64,000 bases of DNA from Hoeflea_A sp965216535 (GCA_965216535.1 OZ244175.1:2604001-2668000), one strand, 5' to 3'; positions 52,460-60,900 are shown, counted from the stretch's first letter. Notes: generated by a model not told the origin, from the sequence alone. Numbers and translations: made by a program.

Positions 52460-53902
52460 ATGGACCGCGGTTTTTTCATCAACGGAGAGTGGATCACTCC
52501 GCAGGGTTTCGATCGTTTCGAAATCAACGATCCTGCCACCGGTGAGCCGGTCGGATCGACGCTGTTGGCCGATGCCGCGATGGTCGATCGGGCGGTCGGG
52601 TTCGCCGAGGCGGCTGCAGCGGGTTTTGCCTCCATGCACGCCCGAGAGCGGGCGAATATCCTGGATCGGGCGGCGTTGCTGATCGAGGATCGTGTCGAGG
52701 AGATGGCCATTCTGTTGACCCGGGAGCAGGGCAAGCCGGTTCCAGATAACCGCAAGGAGATCCTCTTCGGCGCTGAGGTGCTGCGCTATTATGCGGGTGA
52801 GGCCGTTCGCATCGGCGGTTCGTTGCGGCCGGCGGGAGCTGCGGGGATCAAGAACGTCGTTTCCTATCACCCGGTGGGCGTGACTGCGGCCATCGTGCCG
52901 TGGAACTATCCGGTCGATCTCTACTGCTGGAAGATCGGGCCGGCCTTTGCCGCCGGGTGTCCGATTATTGTCAAGTCACCGCACGAGACACCGCTGGCGA
53001 TCGCCATGCTGGTGGATTGTCTGAAGGATGCTGGCCTGCCGAATGGAACCCTCGCGGATTTGCCTGGCCTCGGTCCGGTGGCGGGCGCCGCGCTGGCTGC
53101 CCATGCGCGCATCCGCCTGATTTCGGCAACGGCTTCGATCGCCGCCGGGCAGGACATCATGCGCCGCGCGTCCGGCAATCTGAAACGCCTGTCGCTCGAG
53201 CTGGGCGGCCACGCGCCGTTCATCGTCATGGCCGATGCCGATCTGGAAGAGGCGGCGCGGGCGGCCCATCGTCGTTCCTATTCCAACATGGGTCAGATCT
53301 GCATCACGGTGAACCGCATCCTTGTTGACCGGCGGGTGCATTCGAAGTTTGCCGAGATCCTGGCGGCGATAACGCAAGAGACCAGGCTTGGACACGGCGT
53401 CGACGCCGGAGTGGCTTACGGTCCGGTATTGAACCAATCTGTTATCGATCGGGTGGAAGCGCATCAGGTGGATGCCTTGGCGAAGGGCGGAAAGCTGCTC
53501 GCCGGAGGACGCAGGCCCGAGGAGACCGAATTCTCTCGCGGCCATTTCTACCGTCCGACACTGATTGACAATGCAGCGCCGGACAGCCTGCCCATGAGCA
53601 CTGAGACCTATGGGCCGCTGGCGGCAATGGCTGCATTCGATGGCGAGGAAGAGATGCTGGCGCTGGCGAACGTGCTCGAATACGGGCTGGCCGCCTATAT
53701 TTTCGGTGCCGATCTGGAGCGGCTATGGGCGCTTGCCGACAGGCTCGAATTCGGCGCGGTGGGCCTGAACGTCAACGACACGAGTGAATTGCAGGCTCCC
53801 TTTGGCGGCTGGAAGATGAGCGGCATGGGACGGGAGCTCGGTCCCGAAGGGCTGGAGGCCTATCTGGAGCCAAAACACCTCAAGATGCGGGTGCGGCCCT
53901 GA
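52460..53902 (+). CDS. aldehyde dehydrogenase family protein
   Basis: A 480-residue NAD(P)-dependent aldehyde dehydrogenase. Asn149 (PWNYP), Lys172, Glu247 (LELGGHAPF) and catalytic Cys281 (NMGQICITVNR) are present. The usual cofactor-loop F-T-G-S-T-x-x-G reads ISATASIAAG, an atypical variant. The start ATG 52460 is five bases past the SIS gene. It closes the operon and probably oxidises an aldehyde derived from the sugar or base. Its last 23 bases overlap the convergent methyltransferase-like gene. Confidence 0.9.
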   Translation: MDRGFFINGEWITPQGFDRFEINDPATGEPVGSTLLADAAMVDRAVGFAEAAAAGFASMHARERANILDRAALLIEDRVEEMAILLTREQGKPVPDNRKEILFGAEVLRYYAGEAVRIGGSLRPAGAAGIKNVVSYHPVGVTAAIVPWNYPVDLYCWKIGPAFAAGCPIIVKSPHETPLAIAMLVDCLKDAGLPNGTLADLPGLGPVAGAALAAHARIRLISATASIAAGQDIMRRASGNLKRLSLELGGHAPFIVMADADLEEAARAAHRRSYSNMGQICITVNRILVDRRVHSKFAEILAAITQETRLGHGVDAGVAYGPVLNQSVIDRVEAHQVDALAKGGKLLAGGRRPEETEFSRGHFYRPTLIDNAAPDSLPMSTETYGPLAAMAAFDGEEEMLALANVLEYGLAAYIFGADLERLWALADRLEFGAVGLNVNDTSELQAPFGGWKMSGMGRELGPEGLEAYLEPKHLKMRVRP

Positions 53903-54608
53903 CGGCGATGTAGACGGTCTGCGTCGCCTCGCGTTCCTGCATTGGATTGTGGAACGTCACGGCCTCTGCGCGGGCATCGCCGAAAACACCGGCAAGCCGG
54001 TCAGTGAAGCGATCATCCGGGCGGTCGTTCGACCAGAGGCCGAAAACGCCGCCGGGTTTGAGGTGGCCTGCAAGCTTGGCCAGACCTGGCGGTTGGTAGA
54101 AAGACGCGCTGTTCTCGTCGAGCAGTGCTTCGGGCGAATGGTCGATATCGACCAGGATAGCGTCGAAAGCCCGCCGCGGCTGCTTCGCATCGAAGCCCGT
54201 ATCCGAAGCAGCAAGCTCGAAGAAGTCGCCCAACTGCAGCCGGCAGCGTGAATCACCTGTTATCGACGGACCAAGCGGCAACAGACCGCTTTCGTGCCAC
54301 TCGATAATCGGCTCAAGCGCGTCGACAACGATCAGCGAGCGCACATCCGGGTTGTCGAGGACTGCTTTGGCGGTGTAGCCCAGCCCAAGGCCACCGACGA
54401 CCACATCGAGATCGCCGCCAGTCAGGCAATCCAGACCAAGCTTCGCCAGAGCCACTTCGGACTCGGTGAAAAGGCTCGACATGAGGAATTCCTCGCCGAG
54501 CTTGATCTCCAGCACATCTCGGTTGAGCTTGGGTTCAAACCGACGCCGCAGGCTCACGGTTCCGATCGATGTCGGGCGAAAATCAAGTTCTTCGAAGAGG
54601 CGACTCAT
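53880..54608 (-). CDS. spermidine synthase-like methyltransferase-fold protein
   Basis: A 242-residue Rossmann-fold protein of the spermidine synthase/SAM-dependent type. VVVGGLGLGYTAKAVL is the nucleotide-binding glycine loop, LIVVDALEPIIEWH the acidic end of strand 2 and AFDAILVDIDHSPEALL the later Asp strand. The N-terminus FRPTSIGTVSLRRRFEPKLN is typical of short spermidine-synthase-like proteins in rhizobia that may not make spermidine. ATG 54608 is chosen; the longer frame adds 45 residues without support. Convergent with the aldehyde dehydrogenase. Confidence 0.82.
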   Translation of the reverse strand: MSRLFEELDFRPTSIGTVSLRRRFEPKLNRDVLEIKLGEEFLMSSLFTESEVALAKLGLDCLTGGDLDVVVGGLGLGYTAKAVLDNPDVRSLIVVDALEPIIEWHESGLLPLGPSITGDSRCRLQLGDFFELAASDTGFDAKQPRRAFDAILVDIDHSPEALLDENSASFYQPPGLAKLAGHLKPGGVFGLWSNDRPDDRFTDRLAGVFGDARAEAVTFHNPMQEREATQTVYIAVRAAPAS

Positions 54609-54890
54609 ACTGCACCGTCTCACGTTGACCGCAAAAAGGCGAGGCGTTTCCGGAAGTCGACCGGATGTGGCGTTTGCGAAGAAATATTTGCGATCCATTG
54701 ACACCTGTTGATTTTTACCAACGCCAACAAGTGCAAAAAACATCTAAGCCTGAAAATATCGGGGCAATTAGTCTCGGAGATTGCTTAAGGAAATCTTCGG
54801 GTTCTGTGTATTTTCCGGGATTTATCTGTTCCGAGTGAACTTTTGTTGGGGTGGAAACGCCCCGGTAACCTGGTTCGGGAGCAGAATACG
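54609..54890. other. AT-richer upstream region of the cytolysin cassette
   Basis: This 282-base gap is visibly poorer in G and C than its surroundings. It contains TTGACA (54698-54703) without a clear -10 partner, a dyad around 54775-54800 (GAGATT ... AAATCTT) and a short hairpin GGGGTG-GAAA-CGCCCC (54850-54865) in the leader of the Cys-rich gene. The promoter of the cassette should lie here. Confidence 0.4.
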
Positions 54891-55895
54891 ATGGTCAAGA
54901 AATCAGACGGAAATGCCAGCCAAAAGGCGGAGCGAACGGGCTTCGCCCAGAGACTGCGCAATATCGGCACCTACTTCAAGTTCCTGCTGTTGATTGCGGT
55001 CCTCGCAGGCGGATATCTGGGTTATGGCAAGGTTGCCGGCGTCTACAATGACGTGAAGGATACGATCGGATCCGTGACGACCCTCGTGCCCGAGATCGGC
55101 AAGCCGCTGATCTGTCCCGCGTCGATGGAGCAAAAAGGGTTGCTGTGCTACGAGGTCTGCCCCGAGGGTTGGGTCTCTGACGGAACCCATGGCTGCTACA
55201 AACCGTGTCCACCCGGTTGGGCCGGAACCGAGACCCTGACGCACTGTCAGCATCATACGGTTTACAGCACGGTCGGTGCGAACCCGTCGCTGTCCATTCC
55301 GAAGAGCTGCCCTCCCGGCAAGACCGAGTATGCCGGGCTTTGCTACAACGTACCTTCGGGTTGGCACGTCACGTCACCCGGATTCATCGGCAAGAAATGT
55401 CCCAGCGGTTGGCGCGACGACGGCACTGCCTGTTGGAAGGACATGCATACCTACGGGCGTGGTGTGGGCTATGCGCTGTGGGATGAAGACGTGTGCAAGC
55501 GCAAGCATGGTAGCTGCGAAAAGAACGGTTTGATGTGGTACCCGGTCTGCAAGCCCGGCTACAAGGCCCGCGGTTGCTGCCTGTGCGAGCGGTCGCCGCA
55601 AAGAACGTCGAAGTCAGTCAAGTCGGAGATCGGCACGCTGCCAAATGGGTGCCCCGCCGGGCGAGTCCTGAAGGGGCGCCTTTGTTACCCGGCCTGTAAG
55701 GCAGGCTATGAACGGCGCGGCGACAACATCGAGTACTGCTCGAGCAAATGCCCTGCCGGCTACACCAACATCGGAATTGGCGGATGCCAGAAACCGAGGC
55801 GCAATGTGCGCGGAGAAGGTTTGACCGTGGTCGGCGTTTGTCCACCGGCTACGCCCGTGCGCAAGGGCGAACTCTGCTACCGGCGTGAAAGCTGA
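54891..55895 (+). CDS. membrane-anchored Cys-rich repeat protein of cytolysin cassette
   Basis: A 334-residue protein. Residues 1-26 are polar and basic, 27-47 form one transmembrane helix (signal anchor), and 75-334 form an exported domain with more than twenty cysteines. Short repeats of the type C-P-x-G-W/Y-x-x-D/G-G-x-x-C-Y/W recur (CPEGW at 90, CPPGW at 106, CPSGW at 170, CPAGR at 254, CPAGY at 287), each closed by another Cys about ten residues later. Disulfide-linked repeats exposed to the periplasm or outside are inferred. It lies 26 bases before the CDC gene, so the two are probably co-transcribed. No catalytic motif was recognised. Confidence 0.82.
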   Translation: MVKKSDGNASQKAERTGFAQRLRNIGTYFKFLLLIAVLAGGYLGYGKVAGVYNDVKDTIGSVTTLVPEIGKPLICPASMEQKGLLCYEVCPEGWVSDGTHGCYKPCPPGWAGTETLTHCQHHTVYSTVGANPSLSIPKSCPPGKTEYAGLCYNVPSGWHVTSPGFIGKKCPSGWRDDGTACWKDMHTYGRGVGYALWDEDVCKRKHGSCEKNGLMWYPVCKPGYKARGCCLCERSPQRTSKSVKSEIGTLPNGCPAGRVLKGRLCYPACKAGYERRGDNIEYCSSKCPAGYTNIGIGGCQKPRRNVRGEGLTVVGVCPPATPVRKGELCYRRES

Positions 55896-55921
55896 TCGGT
55901 CTGGCAAACGGAGAACCCGTC

Positions 55922-57334
55922 ATGGATGACATCGACGCCTATATTCGCAGCCTCGACTATGATCCCAGGGATCTGCTCAGTATCGAGGAGAGCGGCAGCA
56001 CCGAGGTGCTGCCGCCACGCAACAAGACGAATGCCGGAAACTCGGTCGTCGTCTGCACAAATACCAACCGCTCGCTGAACAAGGATCTCAATGATGTCGC
56101 GATCCTTAGTCCGACGGCCGGCGTTATTTTTCCCGGTGCTCTGGTTCGTGCCAATGGTCGTCTGGCGGAAGGGAAGCCGGATCCGATTGCATTGCCACGG
56201 TCGCCTGTCACCTTGAGGGTCGACCTTCCTGGTCTCGCTGAGGGCGGAACGGTGGTCGTCGACAATCCGTCCAACTCGTCAGTTCAGGCCGGTATCGACA
56301 AGCTGCTCGACCGGTGGAACGAAACGGCTGCTGCGGAGGGCTATGTCAACAAGGCCCGATCTTATCTGAGCATCACCAAGGCCTACAGTTCGCAACAACT
56401 CGCGCTTGACCTCGGTTTCAGCAGCAAGTGGACCTCTGGCGACGTGGCGGCAAAAATCAGCGCCAGCAGCTCGCGGGAGTCGTCGGTTGCGGTCGCCTAT
56501 TTCAGGCAGGTTTTCTACACCGTGGTATTCGACACGCCAGCATCGCCATCATCGGTTTTTGCCGTGGACGTCTCAGCCGATGACATTCGCGGTCAGACAG
56601 GCGATGACGATCCGCCGGCTTACGTCCGCAGTGTCGACTACGGACGCATTGTGATGATCAAGATGGAAACCGCTTCGAGCGAGACCAAAACATCGCTGGA
56701 AGGCGCGCTGAACCAGGCGATCTCTGGAGGTGTGCAGGTGGGCGCCGAGGTCAATGCAAAATACGCCAGTATCATCAACAACTCGACCTTCACGGTCGTG
56801 GCATTGGGTGGGAATCCGGGAGCGGCGGCAACTATCAGTCAGCCGCAAGATCTCGAGAATCTCAGCGAACTCATTGCTTCGGGATCAACCTACGGCAAAG
56901 GCAATCCCGGAGCGCCGATTTCCTACACCGTTGCCTTCCTGAAAGACAATCAGATCGCAACGCTCGCCTTCACCACCAGCTACACGGAGAAGGAGTGCGT
57001 CCAATACGATAACGGCTTCATAGGGCTGTCGCATGCGGGAGCCTATGTGGCCCGCTTTTTCGCGTCATGGGATGAACAGGACGAGGTCGGTGATTACCAC
57101 GGCCAACAATGGGAATCCGGAAAGAAAACGGCCGGCTACCACCATCAGGTCGATCTGCCCGGTGATGCCGTCAACGTCAAGATCCGGGCTGAAGCTGCGA
57201 CGGGCCTCGTTTGGGATCCGTGGGGCCAGGTTTTCTCATGCAGCGAAAAGGGGCCGACGAACCTGATTTACAAGGCAGGCGGCACCACCCTGAACCGGAC
57301 CTGGGAGAAGATCAAACCGGATGCAGGGCCCTGA
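55922..57334 (+). CDS. cholesterol-dependent cytolysin (thiol-activated cytolysin family)
   Basis: A 470-residue member of the CDC pore-forming toxins. IFPGALVRANGRLAEGKPD (69-87), then RSPVTLRVDLPGL (93-105), match the family's domain 1 block; DYGRIVMIKMETASS (239-253) precedes the helix bundle that becomes a hairpin; LSHAGAYVARFFASWDE (369-385) opens domain 4. The undecapeptide equivalent is AATGLVWDPWG (425-435): Cys is replaced by Ala and WDPW is as in pyolysin, but the terminal Arg is missing. The Thr-Leu cholesterol recognition pair is Thr456-Leu457 in GGTTLNR. No signal peptide is visible, as reported for the Gram-negative CDCs desulfolysin and enterolysin. It follows the Cys-rich gene and precedes a papain-like gene. 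Confidence 0.93.
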   Translation: MDDIDAYIRSLDYDPRDLLSIEESGSTEVLPPRNKTNAGNSVVVCTNTNRSLNKDLNDVAILSPTAGVIFPGALVRANGRLAEGKPDPIALPRSPVTLRVDLPGLAEGGTVVVDNPSNSSVQAGIDKLLDRWNETAAAEGYVNKARSYLSITKAYSSQQLALDLGFSSKWTSGDVAAKISASSSRESSVAVAYFRQVFYTVVFDTPASPSSVFAVDVSADDIRGQTGDDDPPAYVRSVDYGRIVMIKMETASSETKTSLEGALNQAISGGVQVGAEVNAKYASIINNSTFTVVALGGNPGAAATISQPQDLENLSELIASGSTYGKGNPGAPISYTVAFLKDNQIATLAFTTSYTEKECVQYDNGFIGLSHAGAYVARFFASWDEQDEVGDYHGQQWESGKKTAGYHHQVDLPGDAVNVKIRAEAATGLVWDPWGQVFSCSEKGPTNLIYKAGGTTLNRTWEKIKPDAGP

Positions 57335-57387
57335 CGCGAGTCAGGAGGTTCCCGTTCGTCATTGTGAATGAAACATAGGAGCTAGAA

Positions 57388-57840
57388 ATGCCACATGCCT
57401 TTACCGGAATTCTCGACATCGACAAGACAGCCAACAGCTTCGGATTGGATGACAATTGTTTTTACTGCTCGGTCGCGGCCCTGCTCGGCAAAACTGTCAA
57501 CGAACTGATTGATGAGATTGAAATCATGCAGGATCGCACGGCGTGCGCGGAAGCCGTCCTCGACTTGTTCAGAGAAGCTGGAGTCGACGACATTGCCTTT
57601 CGCATTTATGAAGACCGACAATCTCTGGAAGGCGATTTTGCCAATTTTCCGAGAAATAGCGGACTCGGTCTCGCCTATGACCGGTCCGATGCACCCATCG
57701 GCCATATGGTGGTCCTGGCCCGCGATAATAACGGCGTCGTCAAACTGGTAGACTACCAGCAAAGTCCGCCGAGCATCACCGATTTCCCACCGGAGGGCGG
57801 CAACAATATCGCACGTTGCTACGTCTTCTATCGTCAGTGA
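57388..57840 (+). CDS. small predicted papain-fold protein, possible effector
   Basis: A 150-residue protein without signal peptide. NCFYCSVAALLGKTVNEL (23-40) puts a Cys (24 or 27) at the start of a helix, PIGHMVVLARDNN (103-115) gives His106 on a strand, and VKLVDYQ (118-124) gives Asp122 and Gln124. Cys, then His in G-H-h-h-h, then Asp/Gln in D-x-Q is the order seen in papain-fold toxins and deamidases (Tox-PL group). The overall match is weak, so protease, deamidase and immunity-like roles all remain possible. It lies 53 bases after the CDC gene, probably in the same transcript, with TAGGAG upstream. Confidence 0.65.
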   Translation: MPHAFTGILDIDKTANSFGLDDNCFYCSVAALLGKTVNELIDEIEIMQDRTACAEAVLDLFREAGVDDIAFRIYEDRQSLEGDFANFPRNSGLGLAYDRSDAPIGHMVVLARDNNGVVKLVDYQQSPPSITDFPPEGGNNIARCYVFYRQ

Positions 57841-57912
57841 GGCCTCAGCTTGTCGGTGTTGTCGATAGGCGCCGTTCCTGAAACAGGGTTCGCACGTTGA
57901 TGCGACAAATAG

Positions 57913-57944
57913 ATCCGGCTCGTGAACGTTCACGCGAGCCGGAT
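57913..57944 (+). terminator. stem-loop closing the cytolysin cassette
   Basis: ATCCGGCTCG (57913-57922) pairs with CGAGCCGGAT (57935-57944); the inner bases CGTGAACGTTCACG are themselves palindromic, extending the stem with a two-base bulge. It lies 72 bases past the papain-like gene. No T run follows. Confidence 0.6.
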
Positions 57945-58057
57945 TGTGTCGAATGGTTCACCTACCTGCGCCGAAACCGACGCAAAGAAGATTTGTCTGC
58001 CCCCGCTTTTGCAGTATGTTAAGAGTTGATTAACCATAAACCTGCAGGCGGATGAAG

Positions 58058-58714
58058 ATGGGCGACGAAAAAGCCCCAACCGGCAAGTCCAGGCGGCTTT
58101 CGGATGTCGTGCGCGAAGTCAAAATCGCGGCGGCGGAGCGCGAGGACGTCGTCGTGGACATGAGGGAGGCCGACCGGGCTCGGATCGACCTGCTTGCCGA
58201 GGAACTTGCTCCGGTTTTTGAGCAGGTGCCCGCAGAGGACGACCAATTCGACTTCGTCATATCCGCCGGTTTGCAACCGCGCCTTTGGATCGATGCCATT
58301 GCCCATGTGCAAATGGGACCGGATCGCCGTACATACCGGTTTGTGCGCGATACCCGGCATGGCCGGGTGGTAATGGCCGAATCAAGCGACATGATGCGCA
58401 TTGCCGACAGCATCACGCACTACGTTGCGGAGCGGATGGTCGAGAGGCGCCGTTTCCTGGCCAATGAAGAACGGGCGCCGGAGCTCTATGGTGCACCGCT
58501 GTCCAATCGGGCTGCGCCGCGGCAGACAAGCCGGGCGCCGGTTGCAGAACCCGCCAGAACCGCGCCCGCGGAAACCAGGCGTGCGGCACCTCCGAAGCCG
58601 ACGAGCACATCCTCCCGCGTTCCCGGATATCTCTGGTTTCTGCTCGGAGCCATCTGCGGTGCGGCAGCGCTGGCTCTGGTCTATCGCGATCAAATCGGAC
58701 CACTTCTCGGTTAA
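58058..58714 (+). CDS. conserved protein with C-terminal membrane anchor, unknown function
   Basis: A 218-residue protein. The soluble N-terminal domain (about 1-130) includes LSDVVREVKIAAAEREDVVV and QFDFVISAGLQPRLWIDAIA, then MGPDRRTYRFVRDTRHGRVV; a Pro/Ala/Arg-rich linker (about 140-190) leads to one C-terminal helix (YLWFLLGAICGAAALALVY). The pattern resembles tail-anchored cytoplasmic proteins common in Hyphomicrobiales, without known role. ATG 58058 is six bases after AGGCGG; an ATG at 58052 is too close to it. Confidence 0.72.
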   Translation: MGDEKAPTGKSRRLSDVVREVKIAAAEREDVVVDMREADRARIDLLAEELAPVFEQVPAEDDQFDFVISAGLQPRLWIDAIAHVQMGPDRRTYRFVRDTRHGRVVMAESSDMMRIADSITHYVAERMVERRRFLANEERAPELYGAPLSNRAAPRQTSRAPVAEPARTAPAETRRAAPPKPTSTSSRVPGYLWFLLGAICGAAALALVYRDQIGPLLG

Positions 58715-58863
58715 GAACAGGGTCTTTGTTGCTGCGGCGTTAAGTCCGGCAAAGTTTTGTCGCGTTCCTTTTAATCGCAGCCTCGAGTTCATATATTTAA
58801 GGGGCATGCGAACGGCCGGGCGGGCGGTCCGGCGGCCGAAAAGGCCTTCCCGGGGGTTCCGAA

Positions 58864-59838
58864 ATGACAACAGGCGCCAAGGTTCAACGCAAGCTCACCA
58901 CCATTCTGGCGGCCGACGCGGCGGGCTATGCCAGCGCAATGGATGCCGATGAGGTCGGCACTCTGGAGGCGTTGCGGGCCGCGCGTAGTGTTTTTTCAAA
59001 GTTCATCGAGCGCCACAACGGCCGCATCGCCAACACCGCCGGCGATGGTTTGATCGCCGATTTTCCGTCGGTGGTCGAGGCCGTGCAATGTGCGATTGAG
59101 GTTCAAAGGGAACTTGGCAGCCCCGGACATCCGGCGAACGGTTCTCTGCCGTTCCGCATCGGCATCCACCTCGGCGACGTTATAGTCGATGGTGAGGATC
59201 TGCTGGGCGAGGGCGTCAATCTGGCCGCGCGGCTGCAGACCATGGCCGAGCCCGGCGGTGTGCTGGTGTCCCAACAGGTCTACGACCAAGTACACGGCAA
59301 ACTAACCGTTGGATTTGAATATCTTGGCGAAAAGCGGCCGAAGAATTTTTCCGAAGATGTTCCCGTCTATTGCGTCTCGTTCGGAGAGGAGCCGCACAGG
59401 CGGATTTTCGGGCGTCACGCGTCGCAACAGCACAAACAGACCGAGCCGCCACGAAGTTCCGTCAATAAGGCGGCGCGGGAAAAAACCGCCGTCAATCGCA
59501 GTGAAACAGATGACGACGGCCTGCGGGATAAAGTCATCCGAAATGCAAAGGTGCTTGGCGTGGTGTGGGTCGCTCTTGTGATCATCAACCTCACGACATC
59601 CCCCGGGTCGATTTGGGTGCAATGGCCCGCATTGGCCATGCTGGTCGCCCTCGGACTTCAGGCGGCACCGCTTTTCGAAAGCTCGTTGTTTGGCCGCAAC
59701 TATGCTCGATTGGCGGTGATCATTGCCGCCGTTGTGGTGGTCAATATCCTTACCTGGTCCGGGACGGCCTGGGCCATCTGGCCAGTGGGCTTTTTGTTTT
59801 TTGCCGAGGTCATCCGGCGTATCCGCATGGGTACCTGA
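58864..59838 (+). CDS. class III adenylate/guanylate cyclase with C-terminal membrane helices
   Basis: A 324-residue protein. Residues about 8-180 form a class III cyclase catalytic domain (RKLTTILAADAAGYASAMDA, NTAGDGLIADFPSVVEAV, IGIHLGDVIVDGEDLLGEGV, VNLAARLQTMAEPGG). The first metal Asp is in AADAAGY and the second in GDGL; the fold is of the kind that often precedes TPR regulators in rhizobia. After a polar linker, three or four hydrophobic segments (about 232-312) anchor it in the membrane, an order opposite to most membrane cyclases. It probably makes cAMP. Confidence 0.88.
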   Translation: MTTGAKVQRKLTTILAADAAGYASAMDADEVGTLEALRAARSVFSKFIERHNGRIANTAGDGLIADFPSVVEAVQCAIEVQRELGSPGHPANGSLPFRIGIHLGDVIVDGEDLLGEGVNLAARLQTMAEPGGVLVSQQVYDQVHGKLTVGFEYLGEKRPKNFSEDVPVYCVSFGEEPHRRIFGRHASQQHKQTEPPRSSVNKAAREKTAVNRSETDDDGLRDKVIRNAKVLGVVWVALVIINLTTSPGSIWVQWPALAMLVALGLQAAPLFESSLFGRNYARLAVIIAAVVVVNILTWSGTAWAIWPVGFLFFAEVIRRIRMGT

Positions 59839-59953
59839 TCGGCCGACATATCGACAGCCATTTTCGCCATACGTTGTCAGGTGCGCCCATAGGGTTCATA
59901 GTGGGGCAGGGGATTGACGGCGGTTCGGTTGCGCGAGCCTGCTGCGGGAAACA

Positions 59954-60871
59954 GTGATTGGGCGGTGCAGCCGCCACAACCGGTGTCGCACATTGTTTTC
60001 CGGCAAGTTGCCCCACATTGATAACCTCTATTACGCAGTCGCTACAGTCGAATTCCAGGGCGTTCATTTGAGCGCTACCGGACTGGGCGATTCGATCGGA
60101 CATGCCGAGATGTTGCGCGATGCGGAGATCGCGGAACGGAAATCCATGGTCCTTTTCGGGACTGACACCCCTGGGCCTGAAGTCACCGGTACAGCGGCTG
60201 GACCGGACCCCGATCAGGCGCTGATCAATGCCATGCTTGAGGCCGTCGAAAGGCATGCAAGCCACTTTTGGTGGACCGGCGACCTGGCTGCTGCCAAACC
60301 GACCGATGATGACCTGCTCTGTCTGGCAGCGTTACAGAAGATCTGGCGGCGCACCGAACCGCGGCAGGTCGGTTTGCTGGATATCACCCCCCGTCATGGT
60401 CTCCCGGTCTTTGTTGCGTGGTCATGCAGCGACGACGGGCGCGATCTGTGTTTCGGCACCGCCTGCCGCCTGCAAAGAAGCGAAGCCATACACGCGGCGC
60501 TGAAGGAACTGCATCAGATGGAGTTCGGACTGGACATTATTCGTTATCGCCAGCGGCACGGTGTTGCGTTGTCTCGAAGAGAGCGGATCCAACTGGCCCG
60601 TTCCCGGCGTCTCAGCGTCGCCGGATGTCGGTTGCTGCTGGAGGTATCAACGGCCAACCGGATCGAGAGCCCTATGCAGACCCCCCAAAAGCCCTCACAA
60701 CTCGACGGTCATCTGGCCGCCTATGGCATGACGATCCATGCCTCGAAGCTGCCGCGAACCGATGATAAGCACTGGACGGCCAGGGCTGTGCTTCGCACAC
60801 CATGCCTCATGAAGTCCTCTGGCGGTCAGTCGGACGACCTCCCGATTTGGGCGAAATGGGATCTGTATTAG
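59954..60871 (+). CDS. YcaO-domain protein
   Basis: A 305-residue YcaO-like protein. ATGLGDSIGHAEMLRDAEIA-ER (41-62), the second INAMLEAVERHASHFWW block with Glu96/Glu99 and DITPRHGLPVFVAW followed by EAIHAALKELHQMEFGL (177-193) match the ATP-binding YcaO fold, which phosphorylates amide oxygens to make azolines, amidines or thioamides. It is shorter than the usual 380-400 residues. No precursor peptide, TfuA or E1-like partner is adjacent. The start is unsure (GTG 59954, or TTG 60008). It is followed by a BTAD regulator whose start is 29 bases away. Confidence 0.8.
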   Translation: MIGRCSRHNRCRTLFSGKLPHIDNLYYAVATVEFQGVHLSATGLGDSIGHAEMLRDAEIAERKSMVLFGTDTPGPEVTGTAAGPDPDQALINAMLEAVERHASHFWWTGDLAAAKPTDDDLLCLAALQKIWRRTEPRQVGLLDITPRHGLPVFVAWSCSDDGRDLCFGTACRLQRSEAIHAALKELHQMEFGLDIIRYRQRHGVALSRRERIQLARSRRLSVAGCRLLLEVSTANRIESPMQTPQKPSQLDGHLAAYGMTIHASKLPRTDDKHWTARAVLRTPCLMKSSGGQSDDLPIWAKWDLY

Positions 60872-60900
60872 GTCAGTCTAACAGGAACAGGCGCAACCAG

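Noticed and set aside
55922..57334. Reading the cytolysin as a recent insertion with mobile genes
   Set aside because: No transposase, integrase, tRNA or direct repeat was found on either side, so recent transfer cannot be claimed from this window.
59810..60265. Minus-strand frame near the YcaO gene considered as a precursor peptide gene
   Set aside because: It is antisense to the cyclase end and YcaO start, has no ribosome binding site and no leader/core peptide pattern.
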